From positions 99,494,436 through 99,558,435 of the forward strand of contig OZ005662.1 of NCBI GenBank assembly GCA_963930645.1: a stretch of 64,000 bases of DNA, written 5' to 3'. This DNA comes from Salticus scenicus (Eukaryota > Arthropoda > Arachnida > Araneae > Salticidae). The number at the start of each line of letters is the position of its first letter. Position 1 is the first letter of the stretch. Position numbers and translations under genes: made by a program. A model generated the notes under the pieces. The model had not been told where the DNA came from, did not search any database, and worked only from the letters and a program-made list of their open reading frames with translations. Positions 12,154 through 22,854 of the stretch are shown here, piece after piece.

Positions 12154-12785
12154 ATGAGATCAACAGATAAATGGATTCATTTTCAAAGCAAAGCATGGGG
12201 AGTGTAATGTTCTCCTAAGCTATTTGTATTCTACCTTCTATCAAACATGTTTGTTTACTATGGAAATCATTTCCAGTATATCATGCTTTGTCACAACTAA
12301 AACATTATCAGGCCAATTGAGTAACATAATATTGTCACAGTAAAAAAAAAAAAAAAAAAAAAGAATAATTTAAAAGTGATCCATGACTTTCAATCAAGGA
12401 TTCTAAAAAATGAATGTGTAGAAAAAATATACAATATATTTGATTAAATCTCTGAAAGTTCCTTAGAAATTATGATTTATGAAGGCGCTCAAAAAATTTT
12501 GTTCAGGGTGGCATGAATATTAAAGCCGTCTCTTTTCTTTAAGATACCTAAATATAAAATGTGTCAAAGCTATAATGTCATTAAACAGATTAGTGTAAAA
12601 TACATGGAAAATAACTAGTTAATAATTCTTTTAGAATCTGACTAAAGTTAGTAAAGTGAAATCATTTACAAGGGCTCAGCTGAAGTCTATCAAAATACTT
12701 TGGCAACTAAAGCCACCACTGAACCTTAAGATGATTACTGATTTATAAATATTAGAAATGAAGTAAAATGTTTGTTTTGTTATTA
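11041..12785. other. Unassigned AT-rich stretch with poly(A) runs
   Basis: CAGTGGCTCTTAAACTGCGG at 11,083 resembles a hAT terminus but no partner end was found. A19 and A28 runs lie at about 12,063 and 12,125. A GC-richer patch at 11,470-11,760 shows no coding signal. I see no gene. Confidence 0.4.
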
Positions 12786-12787
12786 TA

Positions 12788-13203
12788 GGGTAAGTGCACC
12801 AGTGATCGACACTTTTAGAGAAATCTCTGATGTTCTAGTCATGAGAAAATATTTTTAGAAATATTAAGCTAGTACATATGGTATGAAAGACATTCAGAAC
12901 CACATATATGCTAAAATATATACATTTGATAACAATTTTTTTTCATGAATTTTTATTTGACACCTACTCAATATTCCAGTAATTAACACTGCCAGTTTAT
13001 CATTTTATCAGTAATTGGTACCCTATGTTCCAGTGTTTGACACTGCTAGTTATTCATTTTACCAGTTATTAGCACCCTATACTCCAGTGTTTGACATAAA
13101 ATGTTAAAATTCTTATATATAAAATATATGATTTTCTTATTTATTAATTATTTTAGGATAGATGTCAATTACTGGAGCATGCCAATCACTGGAGCACCTA
13201 CCC
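12788..13203 (+). mobile_element. TA-target MITE with internal TIR-like repeats, copy 1
   Basis: TA dinucleotides flank GGGTAAGTGCACCAGTGATCG and the inverted GGAGCACCTACCC. A core CCAGTGATTGACAC-like motif recurs several times inside at about 62-bp spacing. The same element, in the opposite orientation and split by an insertion, lies at 27,871-31,867. Confidence 0.8.
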
Positions 13204-13894
13204 TACTTCTGTATTATTATTATTATTATTATTATTATAGAATTTCATTTTCTGAAAATGATTAAAAAAAAAAAAAAGATTTTTTATAATTGTATTTATT
13301 AGATTAGTTGATATATATGAGCAGTTTTTCATCTTGCTAGTGTCTTTTAATTTATAAATTAAAAGGCTTGTAATAATAAACAAGGCTCTTAAAGATTTTT
13401 CAAAAACTCTTTTATCTGTTTCAGAAGCAAAAGATGAAGCAATAAGGATAAAGCATAACTACAACTTCATAGCTTTCTCTTGGGAGGGAAAAAATAAAAG
13501 AAAACAAAATTGTTCCACATAATTTTCATGACAAATATATTGGATATTAAATTTGATATAATTACATCCCATAGAATTAAAGATAGATTTATACCGCATA
13601 TTGTGAAAAAATGATATAGTTCGACCTCATGGGCTCCGGTATTGAATGTTGATTATAGTTATTCATAATAGGAATCCCATACTGTTAATTTTAATGTAAT
13701 TCCATCTCTTAAAATGCCAAAGTATAGCTATGAATCAAATCCTTAAAAAAGATGCCACAGCAATGTAAACTTGTAGACAATATTCCCAAACATTTCATAA
13801 ACATTGCTTTTCATAACAAGCATATAATGTATAAAATTTGATGAATTCTGTCTTGGAGATGTTGATATATAGTTGTCAAAGAAAAAGTGGCATA

Positions 13895-14280
13895 CACCCC
13901 GCGACAAAAAGATAGGAACAAAGGGTTTTTTCTTTGATTTTTCATAAAATAACGTTATCTAAATTGTGCTTATCATTTATTATTATTATAAAATAACACT
14001 ATTCCTGGACTAATTTTTGTTTTAAGACTAATTTAGAAAAATTTTAAGACTAAAAGTTTTCTAATTTAAGACTACACAGTGCGACAAAAAGATAGGAACA
14101 AAGGATTTTTTTTTTTTAATTTTTTAATATGATTATTTTGAATATGATTCAAATATTTAATATGTTTTTCATATGATAATATTTTGTTATGATAATAAAT
14201 GATCAGCACAATTTAGATAACGTTATTTTATGAAAAATCAAAGAAAAAACCCTTTGTTCCTATCTTTTTGCCACGGGGTG
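13895..14280. mobile_element. TA-target palindromic MITE (TIR about 85 bp)
   Basis: The terminal inverted repeat begins CACCCCGCGACAAAAAGATA and ends with its complement before TA; TA flanks both sides. A third, direct copy of CGACAAAAAGATAGGAACAAAGG at 14,078 marks an internal duplication. Target and termini suggest mobilisation by a Tc1/mariner transposase. Confidence 0.85.
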
Positions 14281-14429
14281 TAATTGCACCACAAGTTGAG
14301 CAATATATATAAAAAAATAATCAGCACCAACATATGTCAGGATTCAGTTGTATACTAGGCTTCATGGAATTTTTTGCATTAGTTCTTAAGTGCAGACAGT
14401 TGTAGTTAATTTTGCCAAAGCCAAGGACC

Positions 14430-15460
14430 ATGTTATTTATGGGAAAATCTGTTTTCAATATTAATTGATACCTAATGTATTTTTTTAAATTCCAGTTTCA
14501 CATTCAGAAAATTCACAAATACAGTGAAACTTGAATAATTCGAAATTCTGGATAATTCGAATTTTTTGGTCGGTCCCTTGAATTTTGTATTAAAATAATA
14601 TTAAAAAATCATGGATAATTCGAATTTTTCATACGATTACCTTTAAAAATATTACAGTAAAATTTGTTCCCGAGATTTTTCTCAGTTAAAGTGCATTATT
14701 ATTCTTATTTTTTAATAGCCTTTCAAAAGAAAGATAAGGAAATACAAGAGTATGTCCTACCTACACTGTAAAAAGTATGTCCTATTTATTGCGAGAAATT
14801 CTCTGTAATTTAATAAAATACACGTAATTAGGAAAAAATTACATTGTCAGAACGTATTTTCTCCAATTACAGAGAATTTCTCGCAGCAAATAGGACATAT
14901 TTTTTGCAGTGTAGTGCATCAGAAGATATGGTCCATATACATGAATTTCGAGGGTTTTTTTTTTTAATTGAAACTCATGTCTAATGTAGAAGATTTTGTT
15001 TTTGTCTCAATTGATGGGTTGAAGTCGTATGCTATGACACAAAGATTGTACTTAAAGAAGCAATCAAAAATATCTGACTACTTAAAAAAAGTGTTGAATA
15101 ATTAAGCTCATAAAAAAATATTGATTTATTGGGAGGGGGTTAACGATGCAGTATTCTTAGATATAAAGTTTATGTGTTAAATATTTGATAATAGAGTTTT
15201 ATTTTTTTTAATTTATCTCTTCTTTTTGACAAAATAGTATATGTAATTCGAATTTTTGGATATTTCGAATTCTTCTCTGGTCCCTTCAACTTCGAATTAT
15301 CCAAGTTCTACTGTACTTAATTTGTACTTATTTAAAAAAAAAAAAAAAAAAGATATAAAAAATGAGAAAAATCAATTTTTAGAAAAAAAATGAGCACTAA
15401 TTTAATGGTTGTGAATTTTCTGAGCGTGAAAACAAATTTTATTATAGAATGAACATGGGC
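14430..15460. mobile_element. Old copy of the TTAA-type MITE, split by the Tigger-like element
   Basis: The left part (GCCAAGGACCATGTTATTTATGGGAAA ... TTCACATTCAGAAAATTC) and the right part (GGTTGTGAATTTTCTGAGCGTGAAAAC) match the two arms of the element at 24,733-25,163. The element at 14,522-15,313 sits between them at a TA. Confidence 0.6.
14522..15313 (+). mobile_element. Tigger/pogo-like MITE, copy 1
   Basis: The terminal repeats CAGTGAAACTTGAATAATTCG and the inverted CAGTAGAACTTGGATAATTCG are flanked by TA. Inside, long AT-rich arms repeat AATTCGAA motifs and a GGTCCCTT block. The same family is at 19,770-20,397. The CAGTARAAC...ATTCGAA terminus is typical of Tigger-type elements. Confidence 0.8.
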
Positions 15461-15951
15461 CTTGATTGCCAGCAAGATTAGATATTCTCTTCTCTTAAGT
15501 TAAAGCAACAGCAGTATTTGTATCCCATACAGACACATGCATATACAGACATCCATTCAGTATAGTCATAGAGCATCCCAAAATATCTGAACTTATCAAA
15601 AGTTAGAAGTTCAAAATCAGGAGGGCTGCCAAAATCTCTACTTACCCTGGTTGAAAAAAATCCTAGTTTTGGCCCTGAGTGATACTATTTTAAAACTGGT
15701 CTAACTCCATTTATTCTTAAGATAATATTTATACAAACTAATAACAGACATCATATGCTTTTAGGATTCTTCATAACTCAAATGTAAAAAAATAAAAAAA
15801 TCGAGGTCAAAAAGCTTCAAAGTGAACTTAAGATAGTCGACATTTTATAATATAATACATTCCTGCTCCATACTTGCCAACTAATTTTAATAAAAAAAGG
15901 TAAGATTTTTAACAAATAAATGAAGACCTTACATACTTCTTGATTATAGCC

Positions 15952-16749
15952 TTAGCACTTTCGGGAAGGGGCCCCTTCCATCATCAGAGGCTGCACGGTG
16001 GCGGCTTGCTTTATTGTGTTAACGTTACTGACTTGATCTTTAGTAGTTCTGATGGTTCTACACCAGTTACGGTTAATTTCCTGTGCTGGGTCGTTGCCAT
16101 TACAGGTAAGTGGGTTAAACAAAATTTCGATAGTTTCGCGATTCGCGGCGTATACTGCGTTGTTAAAATCTGCCAGTTTGCGAGTTTCGTTAAAATTTAT
16201 TTTTATGGATTCGGTGGCGTTTATTTTGGTAAGTGCGGTGGTAGTTTTTCCAAATTTAATGTCAGCTGAATGCTCTTTAATACGGTTTTTTATTTTTCGT
16301 TTGGTCATGCCTATGTAATAACCGGTTTCATTATTTGTTTTGGTATAAGGGATACTGTAAATTCCGGAGGTTTCTAAAGGATTTATTTTGTCTTTTTCAT
16401 TTCTGATGGTTTGGTAAATATTTTTATTTGGTTTAATTGGGATTTTTATATTAATTTTGTTGGTTGCATTTTTAATTTTTTGGGAAACCCCGCGGTCGTA
16501 CATAATGGCTGGAGTGGAACTTAGTTTAGGATTTTGAAAGTTATTTATAACATTAAGTTTTTTGATTCTTTTCCGGTATAGTTTGTCTATTAAATCCTTT
16601 TTGTAGCCTGCTTTAGTAGCGATTTTTCTGATTGCGTTGAGTTCTTTGTTTAGTAGATTTTTATTTGAGCAAACGGTGATGGCGCGATTAATATGAGATT
16701 GGATAGTATTGATTTTATATTGATAGGATAGCAAATATATAAATAGCAA
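15952..16749 (-). CDS. Penelope-like GIY-YIG endonuclease fragment, left arm
   Basis: The 265-residue open frame has lysine-rich linker sequence followed by the endonuclease: SGIYSIPY, GYYIGMTKRKIKNRIKEH (GIY and YIG strands with the conserved R and H), and NRETIEI carrying the likely catalytic glutamate. Such domains nick target DNA for Penelope retrotransposition. The first residues come from the palindrome spacer, so the start is not native. It is 5'-truncated. Confidence 0.85.
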   Translation of the reverse strand: MLFIYLLSYQYKINTIQSHINRAITVCSNKNLLNKELNAIRKIATKAGYKKDLIDKLYRKRIKKLNVINNFQNPKLSSTPAIMYDRGVSQKIKNATNKINIKIPIKPNKNIYQTIRNEKDKINPLETSGIYSIPYTKTNNETGYYIGMTKRKIKNRIKEHSADIKFGKTTTALTKINATESIKINFNETRKLADFNNAVYAANRETIEILFNPLTCNGNDPAQEINRNWCRTIRTTKDQVSNVNTIKQAATVQPLMMEGAPSRKC

Positions 16750-17530
16750 AACCCCCTATCAATATAAAATCAATAGTATCCAATCTCATATTAATCGCAC
16801 CATCACCGTTTGCTCAAATAAAAATCTACTAAACAAAGAACTCAACGTAATCAGAAAAATCGCTACTAAAGCAGGCTACAAAAAGGATTTAATAGACAAA
16901 CTATACCGGAAAAGAATCAAAAAACTTAATGTTATAAATAACTTTCAAAATCCTAAACTAAGTTTCACTCCAGCCATTATGTACGACCGCGGGGTTTCCC
17001 AAAAAATTAAAAATGCAGCCAACAAAATTAATATAAAAATCCCAATTAAACCAAATAAAAATATTTACCAAACCATCAGAAATGAAAAAGACAAAATAAA
17101 TCCTTTAGAAACCTCCGGAATTTACAGTATCCCTTATACCAAAACAAATAATGAAACCGGTTATTACATAGGCATGACCAAACGAAAAATAAAAAACCGT
17201 ATTAAAGAGCATTCAGCTGACATTAAATTTGGAAAAACTACCACCGCACTTACCAAAATAAACGCCACCGAATCCATAAAAATAAATTTTAACGAAACTC
17301 GCAAACTGGCAGATTTTAACAACGCAGTATACGCCGCGAATCGCGAAACTATCGAAATTTTGTTTAACCCACTTACCTGTAATGGCAACGACCCAGCACA
17401 GGAAATTAACCGTAACTGGTGTAGAACCATCAGAACTACTAAAGATCAAGTCAGTAACGTTAACACAACAAAGCAAGCCGCCACCGTGCAGCCTCTGATG
17501 ATGGGAGGGGCCCCTTCCCGAAAGTGCTAA
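16727..17530 (+). CDS. Penelope-like GIY-YIG endonuclease fragment, right arm
   Basis: The frame is open from 16,727 through the spacer to a stop at 17,530; the first ATG is at 16,979. The domain (SGIYSIPY, YYIGMTKRK, NRETIEI) is the same as in the left arm. The few differences, such as a Ser-to-Phe change before TPAIMYDRG, keep the frame open. It has no native start or reverse transcriptase. Confidence 0.85.
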   Translation, partial: DSKYINSKTPYQYKINSIQSHINRTITVCSNKNLLNKELNVIRKIATKAGYKKDLIDKLYRKRIKKLNVINNFQNPKLSFTPAIMYDRGVSQKIKNAANKINIKIPIKPNKNIYQTIRNEKDKINPLETSGIYSIPYTKTNNETGYYIGMTKRKIKNRIKEHSADIKFGKTTTALTKINATESIKINFNETRKLADFNNAVYAANRETIEILFNPLTCNGNDPAQEINRNWCRTIRTTKDQVSNVNTTKQAATVQPLMMGGAPSRKC

Positions 17531-19769
17531 GGCTATAATCAAGAAGTATGTAAGGTCTTCATTTATTTGTTATAATTTGCTTCTTGCTTTTTGAAATCTT
17601 CAAGGTAAGATTTTTGTTGAAAAACCAGAAGATTTCATAAAAAAGGGGAAGATTTTGTTTTTCTCTTTGACGTAATAAACAATACAGTTTTACAATTTTA
17701 ATTTTTAGAAGCAATCAATAAAAATGTTTTACTATAGATTGATTATACTAAATATATAAAAGTTTTAAATGAAGTTATTCCTCTTCAACATATAAATATC
17801 TACAAAACAGAATCTGTAAGAAATTTATTTAACAGTAGACAAAAAACTTAGTTAAGTTAAAGTATAACTAATTTAAAAAAAAAAAATAGAATATGATTTT
17901 TGTGTATGTACATTAATCATACATATAAAAAAAAAGTAGCAGTAGCTATATATCAGTTTCAAACGTGCATACCAACTAAGTATTAATTTTCTTAAATTGA
18001 TTTGGGAAAAAAATGAAGAATAATTTTTTCAGGTACGAAAATTTTTTCCATGTTTACACATTTGGTATAAATATGACATACAAATATTTAATTTAATTCA
18101 GGAAAAATAAACAGATTTATTAAATTCAGCAATAAAGATCTAAAAATAATCATACGTGAAAAATATTGAGCACTTCCATTGCTTTATTGTTTCTAGATTG
18201 ATCACAATCCGGGGAAGGGGCGGGGGGAGGATAAAAAAATAATTACTGAGTAAGAAATATTAAACTCTTTCAACTTTACTTCTAGAATCTAATGAAAGAA
18301 GTTTAAAATTAATATTATCATTTATGTTGCTGATGGATAAAGATTAGGAAACAAAAGACTCCTGCAGAACATTTGATTGCTGATCACTAGTTGGAGATAA
18401 ATGAAAGGAGGGGGAGGGGCAAAAAATAATTACATCAGCAAGAAATATTTAACAATTTTCTTTCTTTACATGTTCTAGAATCTCATAAAGCAAGTTTGAA
18501 ATGAATATTGACATTTATGTTATGGATGGAGAAAGATTGGGAATCAGGAGTTTTCGTAGAACATTTGGGTTTTCTTTTTAAAATGAACGATATCCTCGAC
18601 TTTTTTAAAAACGGAAGATTTCATCATCTGTCTGGAAGACCGGAAGATACGTTAAAAAACCGGAAGTCTTCCGGGAAAACCGGAAAAGTTGGCAAGTATG
18701 CTGCTCAAAAGTTTAGCAAGATTTGCAAACAATCAGTTTTTTTCAATTAAAAAACTTATCACTTGATGAAATGTTTTCAAACATTGGTTATTTAAAAAAC
18801 TGTGTCTTCCTCATGTTTTTCAGTGAAGATTGATTTAAGACAACATTTAGGAGGCTGGTAACAAATCGAGCAAAATCAGTACTGTTTGTGATCACCCTGT
18901 ATTGCGAAGCGAACAAAATGATATGTAACTTTAAAATATGTTAATATAGACCCAGTACAATTTGTGGATAAATTTGTATTTGTGTGAAGATACCATATTA
19001 AATAAGCAAAACTTTAAAAAAAAATCAGCATGTTTTTTTATTTATAATATACAGAGTTTTTAATGAAAATTATTCCCACTTTCAGATAAATTGAAAAAAC
19101 ACTTTTGAAACATTATACTGCAATCAAAATGCAAATATTAATGCATGATTTTTGTTTATAATATACAGAGTTTTTAACAAAAATTATTCCCACTTTTAGA
19201 TAAATTGAAAAAACATTTTTGAAATAATATACTGCAGTTGGAATGCAAAATATCTTAAATATCTCATAAATATGAGCATTTTTATGAAAAACCTTTTTAC
19301 TGTGCATGTGTGATAGATAGAAAAATTCTTATTACATAGATTGAAAGCTAGATATATTGGACAACTTTTGTCAAAAGTTCATTTGAATAGAGTACTTATT
19401 TCAACCACGCTCCAAAAGTACTTTTTTGTGAAAAACCCCTTTATAAGCTTGTAACTCTAACATATTTTTGTTTATTTACTAAGATTTGTGAGAATATCAG
19501 AGGTTTTTCACAAAAAAGAACTGTTACAAAGTGCTTGAAATAATTGGATCTTTAAAATAATTACGTGAAAAATCCCTTATGAAATTTCAACTCTTGGAAA
19601 ATATGTAAAATCTAGCTAGTGCTTTTTGCGACAGTTTGCTTAATTTTTACTCTATTTAAATGAGCTTTTGATAAAAGTTGTTCAATATATCTAGCTTTCA
19701 ACCTTTCGCACATGCACAGTGAAAAGGAGTTTCATAAAAATGCTCATATTTCATGAGATATTTAAGATA

Positions 19770-20215
19770 CAGTAGAACTTGGATAATTCGAAGTTGAAGG
19801 GACCAGAGAAAAATTTGAGATAGCCAAAAATTCGAATTACATACACTATTTTGTCAAAAAGATGATATAAATTGGAAAAGTAAAACTCTACAATCAATGA
19901 TTTAACAAATAAACTTTATATCTAAGAATGCTGCTACATTCACCCCCCCCCCCCATTTAATCAATATTTTTTTACGAGCTTTATTATTCAACACTTTTTA
20001 AAAAATAGTCAGATATTTTTGATTGCTTCTTTAAGTACAATGTTTGTGTCATCGCATATAACTTCAACCTATCAATTGATACAAAAATAAAATCTTCTAC
20101 ATTAGACATGACTTTCAATTAAAAAAACCCTGAAAGTTCATGTATATGGACTGTACCTTCTGATGCACTAGGTAGAAAATACTATTGTATTTTCTTATCC
20201 TTCTTTTGAAAGACT

Positions 20216-20250
<35 letters not shown>

Positions 20251-20397
20251 CAACGAAGGTAATCGTGTGAAAAATTCGAATTATTCAAAATAGAATTCGA
20301 ATTATCCATGATTTTTTAACATTATTTTAATACAAAATTCAAGGGACCGAGGAAAATTTCGAACTATCCAGAATTTCGAATTATTCAAGTTTCACTG
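19770..20397 (-). mobile_element. Tigger/pogo-like MITE, copy 2
   Basis: TA flanks CAGTAGAACTTGGATAATTCG and the inverted CAGTGAAACTTGAATAATTCG. It is the same family as 14,522-15,313 in reverse orientation, shorter, with an A28 run inside. It sits in the right arm of the fold-back element. Confidence 0.82.
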
Positions 20398-21027
20398 TAT
20401 TTATATTCCGATTGCAGTGTAGTGTTTCAAAAGTATTTTCTCAATATATCTGAAAGTGGGAATAATTTTCATTTAAAACTCTGCATATTATATGCAAAAA
20501 ACATACTGATATTGTTAAGAAATTAAAAATAAATGCCTATAACATGCTATGGCCACGCAAATTAACCCACAAATTGGACTGTGTCTATATTAACATATCT
20601 TAAAAGTTACAAATCATTTCATTAACTGAACGATACAGGGTGATCACAAACATTATTGATTTTGCTCAATTTGTTACAAGCCCCCTAAATGTTGTTTTAA
20701 ACCAATCTTCACTGAAAAACATGATAAAGACCCAGCTCTTTAAACACCTAATGTTTGAAAACATTTCATCGAGATATAGGTTTTTTAATTGAAAAACACT
20801 GATCGTTTGCAAATCTTGCAAAACTTTTGAGCAGAAGTGTACTTTCTTTTACATTGACACGGTCTCAGGAATTCAAAATCAGAATAGAATGTTACCATTG
20901 AGAAAATTGAAGTTTTGAATTACATTTTTCAATTTGTAGATAAACCTCAAAACCAAAATAAATTTTTCCAAATTCTCTTAAAAAAAGAAAAAAAACACTG
21001 TCAAATGATCACTACTATTTCATTTTT

Positions 21028-22503
21028 ACTTCCATTACTCAACTACCGTTGGTAATGGAAGTATTGTTATTTGGTCTGAAAATTTAATATAGAGTTTTAA
21101 CTGATTTGCATGTTTTAAGGTCTACTGAGTTCAAAAATGTGTGTATATATGTGTGTGGGGGAAATCTTCTGACTTCTATATTTCCGAAACTTATAAAGAT
21201 AGAACTACAAAACTTTAAAATTGAGACAGGTCTTGGTCTGGTGTAGAGATGATTCTTCCAACTTTTGGTGAAAATTGGAAAACTGAAAGTGGGATATCAT
21301 TAATCAGAAATAGGACAGTAAGTCCATATTTCAAAAACAGTTCTAACAATTTTCTTGAAAATTGTTGCAAAAATTCATTTCAGATATTCTTTCTAATGTA
21401 TTATGTGGTTATTACAGAAAAATTAACAGCCATTCAGATTCGGTAGGTCAGTTTTAGATCTTGGAAACTGGTGTTTTGAAAAATGGCTCAACTGATTTTT
21501 ACTTTCCGAACACTATAGTGAGGAAAGTATTGTAATCATGTCAAAAATCCGAATTCGAGATTTTGATGTTTCTATACGTTTCGAGGTCCAACGAGTCCGT
21601 TTTCACTATTTTTGCGATGATGTATGTATGTGTGTGTGCATGTATGTGAGTGAACACGCTAGCGTCTAAACGCGTTGTTCAAATAAGCTGAAAGTTGGTA
21701 CGTATATTGTAAGTCACCATAGTACAAATCCTATTGATTTTGGTGTTTATAGTTTTTTTACAGGGACATCAAGAAAAATTCTTTATCATTATGGCCTATG
21801 GGGCCAAATTTTTAAAAGTGTGATAGCATCTAAACGCCTTATTAATCTGAGGAAAAAATTTGTACACATGTTATAGGTCACAGTTGCACCAACTGTATAG
21901 ATTTTGGTGAATTTAGCACTTACATTTTTTTTACAGGGACACAAAGAAAAATTCTTTATCATTATGGCCTATAGGACCAAATTTTTAAAAGTGCGATAGC
22001 ATCTGAACGCGTTATTCAATTGAGCTGAAAATTTATATGAATATTATAAATCACTGTTGCACTAACTATAAGCATTTTGGTGAATCTAGCATGTATAGGT
22101 TTTTACAGGGACACAACGAAGAATTCTTTAACATTATGATCTATGGGTTCAAAGTTCAGTAGCGTTAAATTAAACATTGTGTAATATATGGAGAAAAATA
22201 TTCAAACACTCTATTATGGTTTTCTCTCTTTTGTTTTTTTAACAACTCTTCTTTCTTTATCTACAAAACTGTTAATTACTGAATGTTCGGAAAGTGGAGT
22301 GGAGTCACTCCAGATTTTTTTTTTTTCCTTCTTATTTTTAAACTCGCTATGTAAATCTATTTTATATGTCATTACATGTGTAACAGCTTTCTTTTATTAG
22401 AAAATATTTAGGTGTCTATTTTGTTAGGTCCATTTTATGTCTTCTGATCACATTATCTCCAAAAAGTGCATATAATATGTGTAATAGTGGGTAATGGAAG
22501 TCG
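21028..22503 (+). mobile_element. ACTTCCATTAC element, longest plus-strand copy
   Basis: It starts with the hairpin ACTTCCATTACTCAACTACCGTTGGTAATGGAAGT and ends GTGGGTAATGGAAGT, so the two ends carry an inverted ACTTCCATTAC. Between them are the section shared with 9,673 and three 155-bp repeats (21,520-22,150) shared with 2,950. No transposase frame. The superfamily is unclear (Helitron-like hairpin or TIR element). Confidence 0.6.
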
Positions 22504-22806
22504 TGTGGTTGTTTCCTGCATCAGTTAGTAACAAAATAACATCAGGTGTTGCTTTTTTACCCTGGCTAATAATAAACAAGAGTTTATTAAAATAATTTCT
22601 TCTGTCTAATTAATGAGCTTCATCTTGAACTGAAATAATTTGTATTTTAACAATTTGAAATAAAACATTAGTAAAATAAACAATAGTAATAATTTATGAC
22701 ATTTTGAAAGATAAAAAAATTTATTTTATACTCAACAAGATCAATAAATAACAATATTAACATTTCATTTTTAAATTTGATGACTATGCAGATGATAAAA
22801 TACATT

Positions 22807-22813
22807 TTATTCC
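22807..22813 (-). terminator. AP4E1 polyadenylation signal
   Basis: On the minus strand the canonical AATAAA hexamer is formed by the last sense codon and the TAA stop (GAATAAAA). A second AATAAA-like site was not needed to explain the 3' end. Cleavage would fall within about 30 bases, giving a very short 3' UTR. Confidence 0.5.
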
Positions 22814-22854
22814 ACACCAGCAAAAAGTTGATGTAGCTCTTCTTCATTTGTATT
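22807..22854 (-). CDS. AP4E1: AP4E1 last exon with stop codon
   Basis: This 48-nt exon encodes NTNEEELHQLFAGVE and then TAA. The acceptor is TATTATTTTCAG. The hexamer AATAAA overlaps the stop codon (GAATAAAA), so the transcript would end almost at once. Vertebrate epsilon continues for roughly 300 more residues into an ear domain, and no such exon was found further along the strand to position 1. A weak GTGTGG donor inside the exon is an alternative that would allow more exons. Confidence 0.72.
   Translation of the reverse strand, partial: NTNEEELHQLFAGVE

Larger units (their letters stand above)
15910..17572. mobile_element. Palindromic pair of Penelope-like element 3' ends
   Basis: Left arm 15,910-16,727 and right arm 16,755-17,572 are inverted copies differing at only a handful of positions, around a 27-bp spacer. 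Each encodes the C-terminal linker and GIY-YIG endonuclease, with the 3' ends outward. GGTAAGATTTTT precedes the left arm and recurs 32 bases beyond the right arm, possibly a target duplication. The reverse transcriptase is absent from both. Confidence 0.88.
15869..18700 (+). mobile_element. hAT-like element (6-bp TSD) carrying the Penelope palindrome
   Basis: The termini CATACTTGCCAAC and GTTGGCAAGTATG are perfectly inverted and flanked by the 6-bp duplication CTGCTC (15,863-15,868; 18,701-18,706). Without the inserted palindrome it is about 1.17 kb. It includes two imperfect units of about 187 bp (18,230-18,560) and a CCGGAAGA-rich end. No transposase is encoded. Confidence 0.85.
15835..20865. 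mobile_element. Long fold-back element with nested insertions
   Basis: Two arms of about 750 bp each are reverse complements: 18,701-19,500 against about 19,500-20,842, e.g. GTTTTTCAGTGAAGATTG against its complement at 20,709. The left tip (TACATTCCTGCTC at 15,856) is separated from the rest by the insertion 15,869-18,700. The right arm is split by 19,770-20,397. Part of the left arm is duplicated in tandem (19,041-19,124 and 19,157-19,237). There is no coding capacity; outer limits are approximate. Confidence 0.75.
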
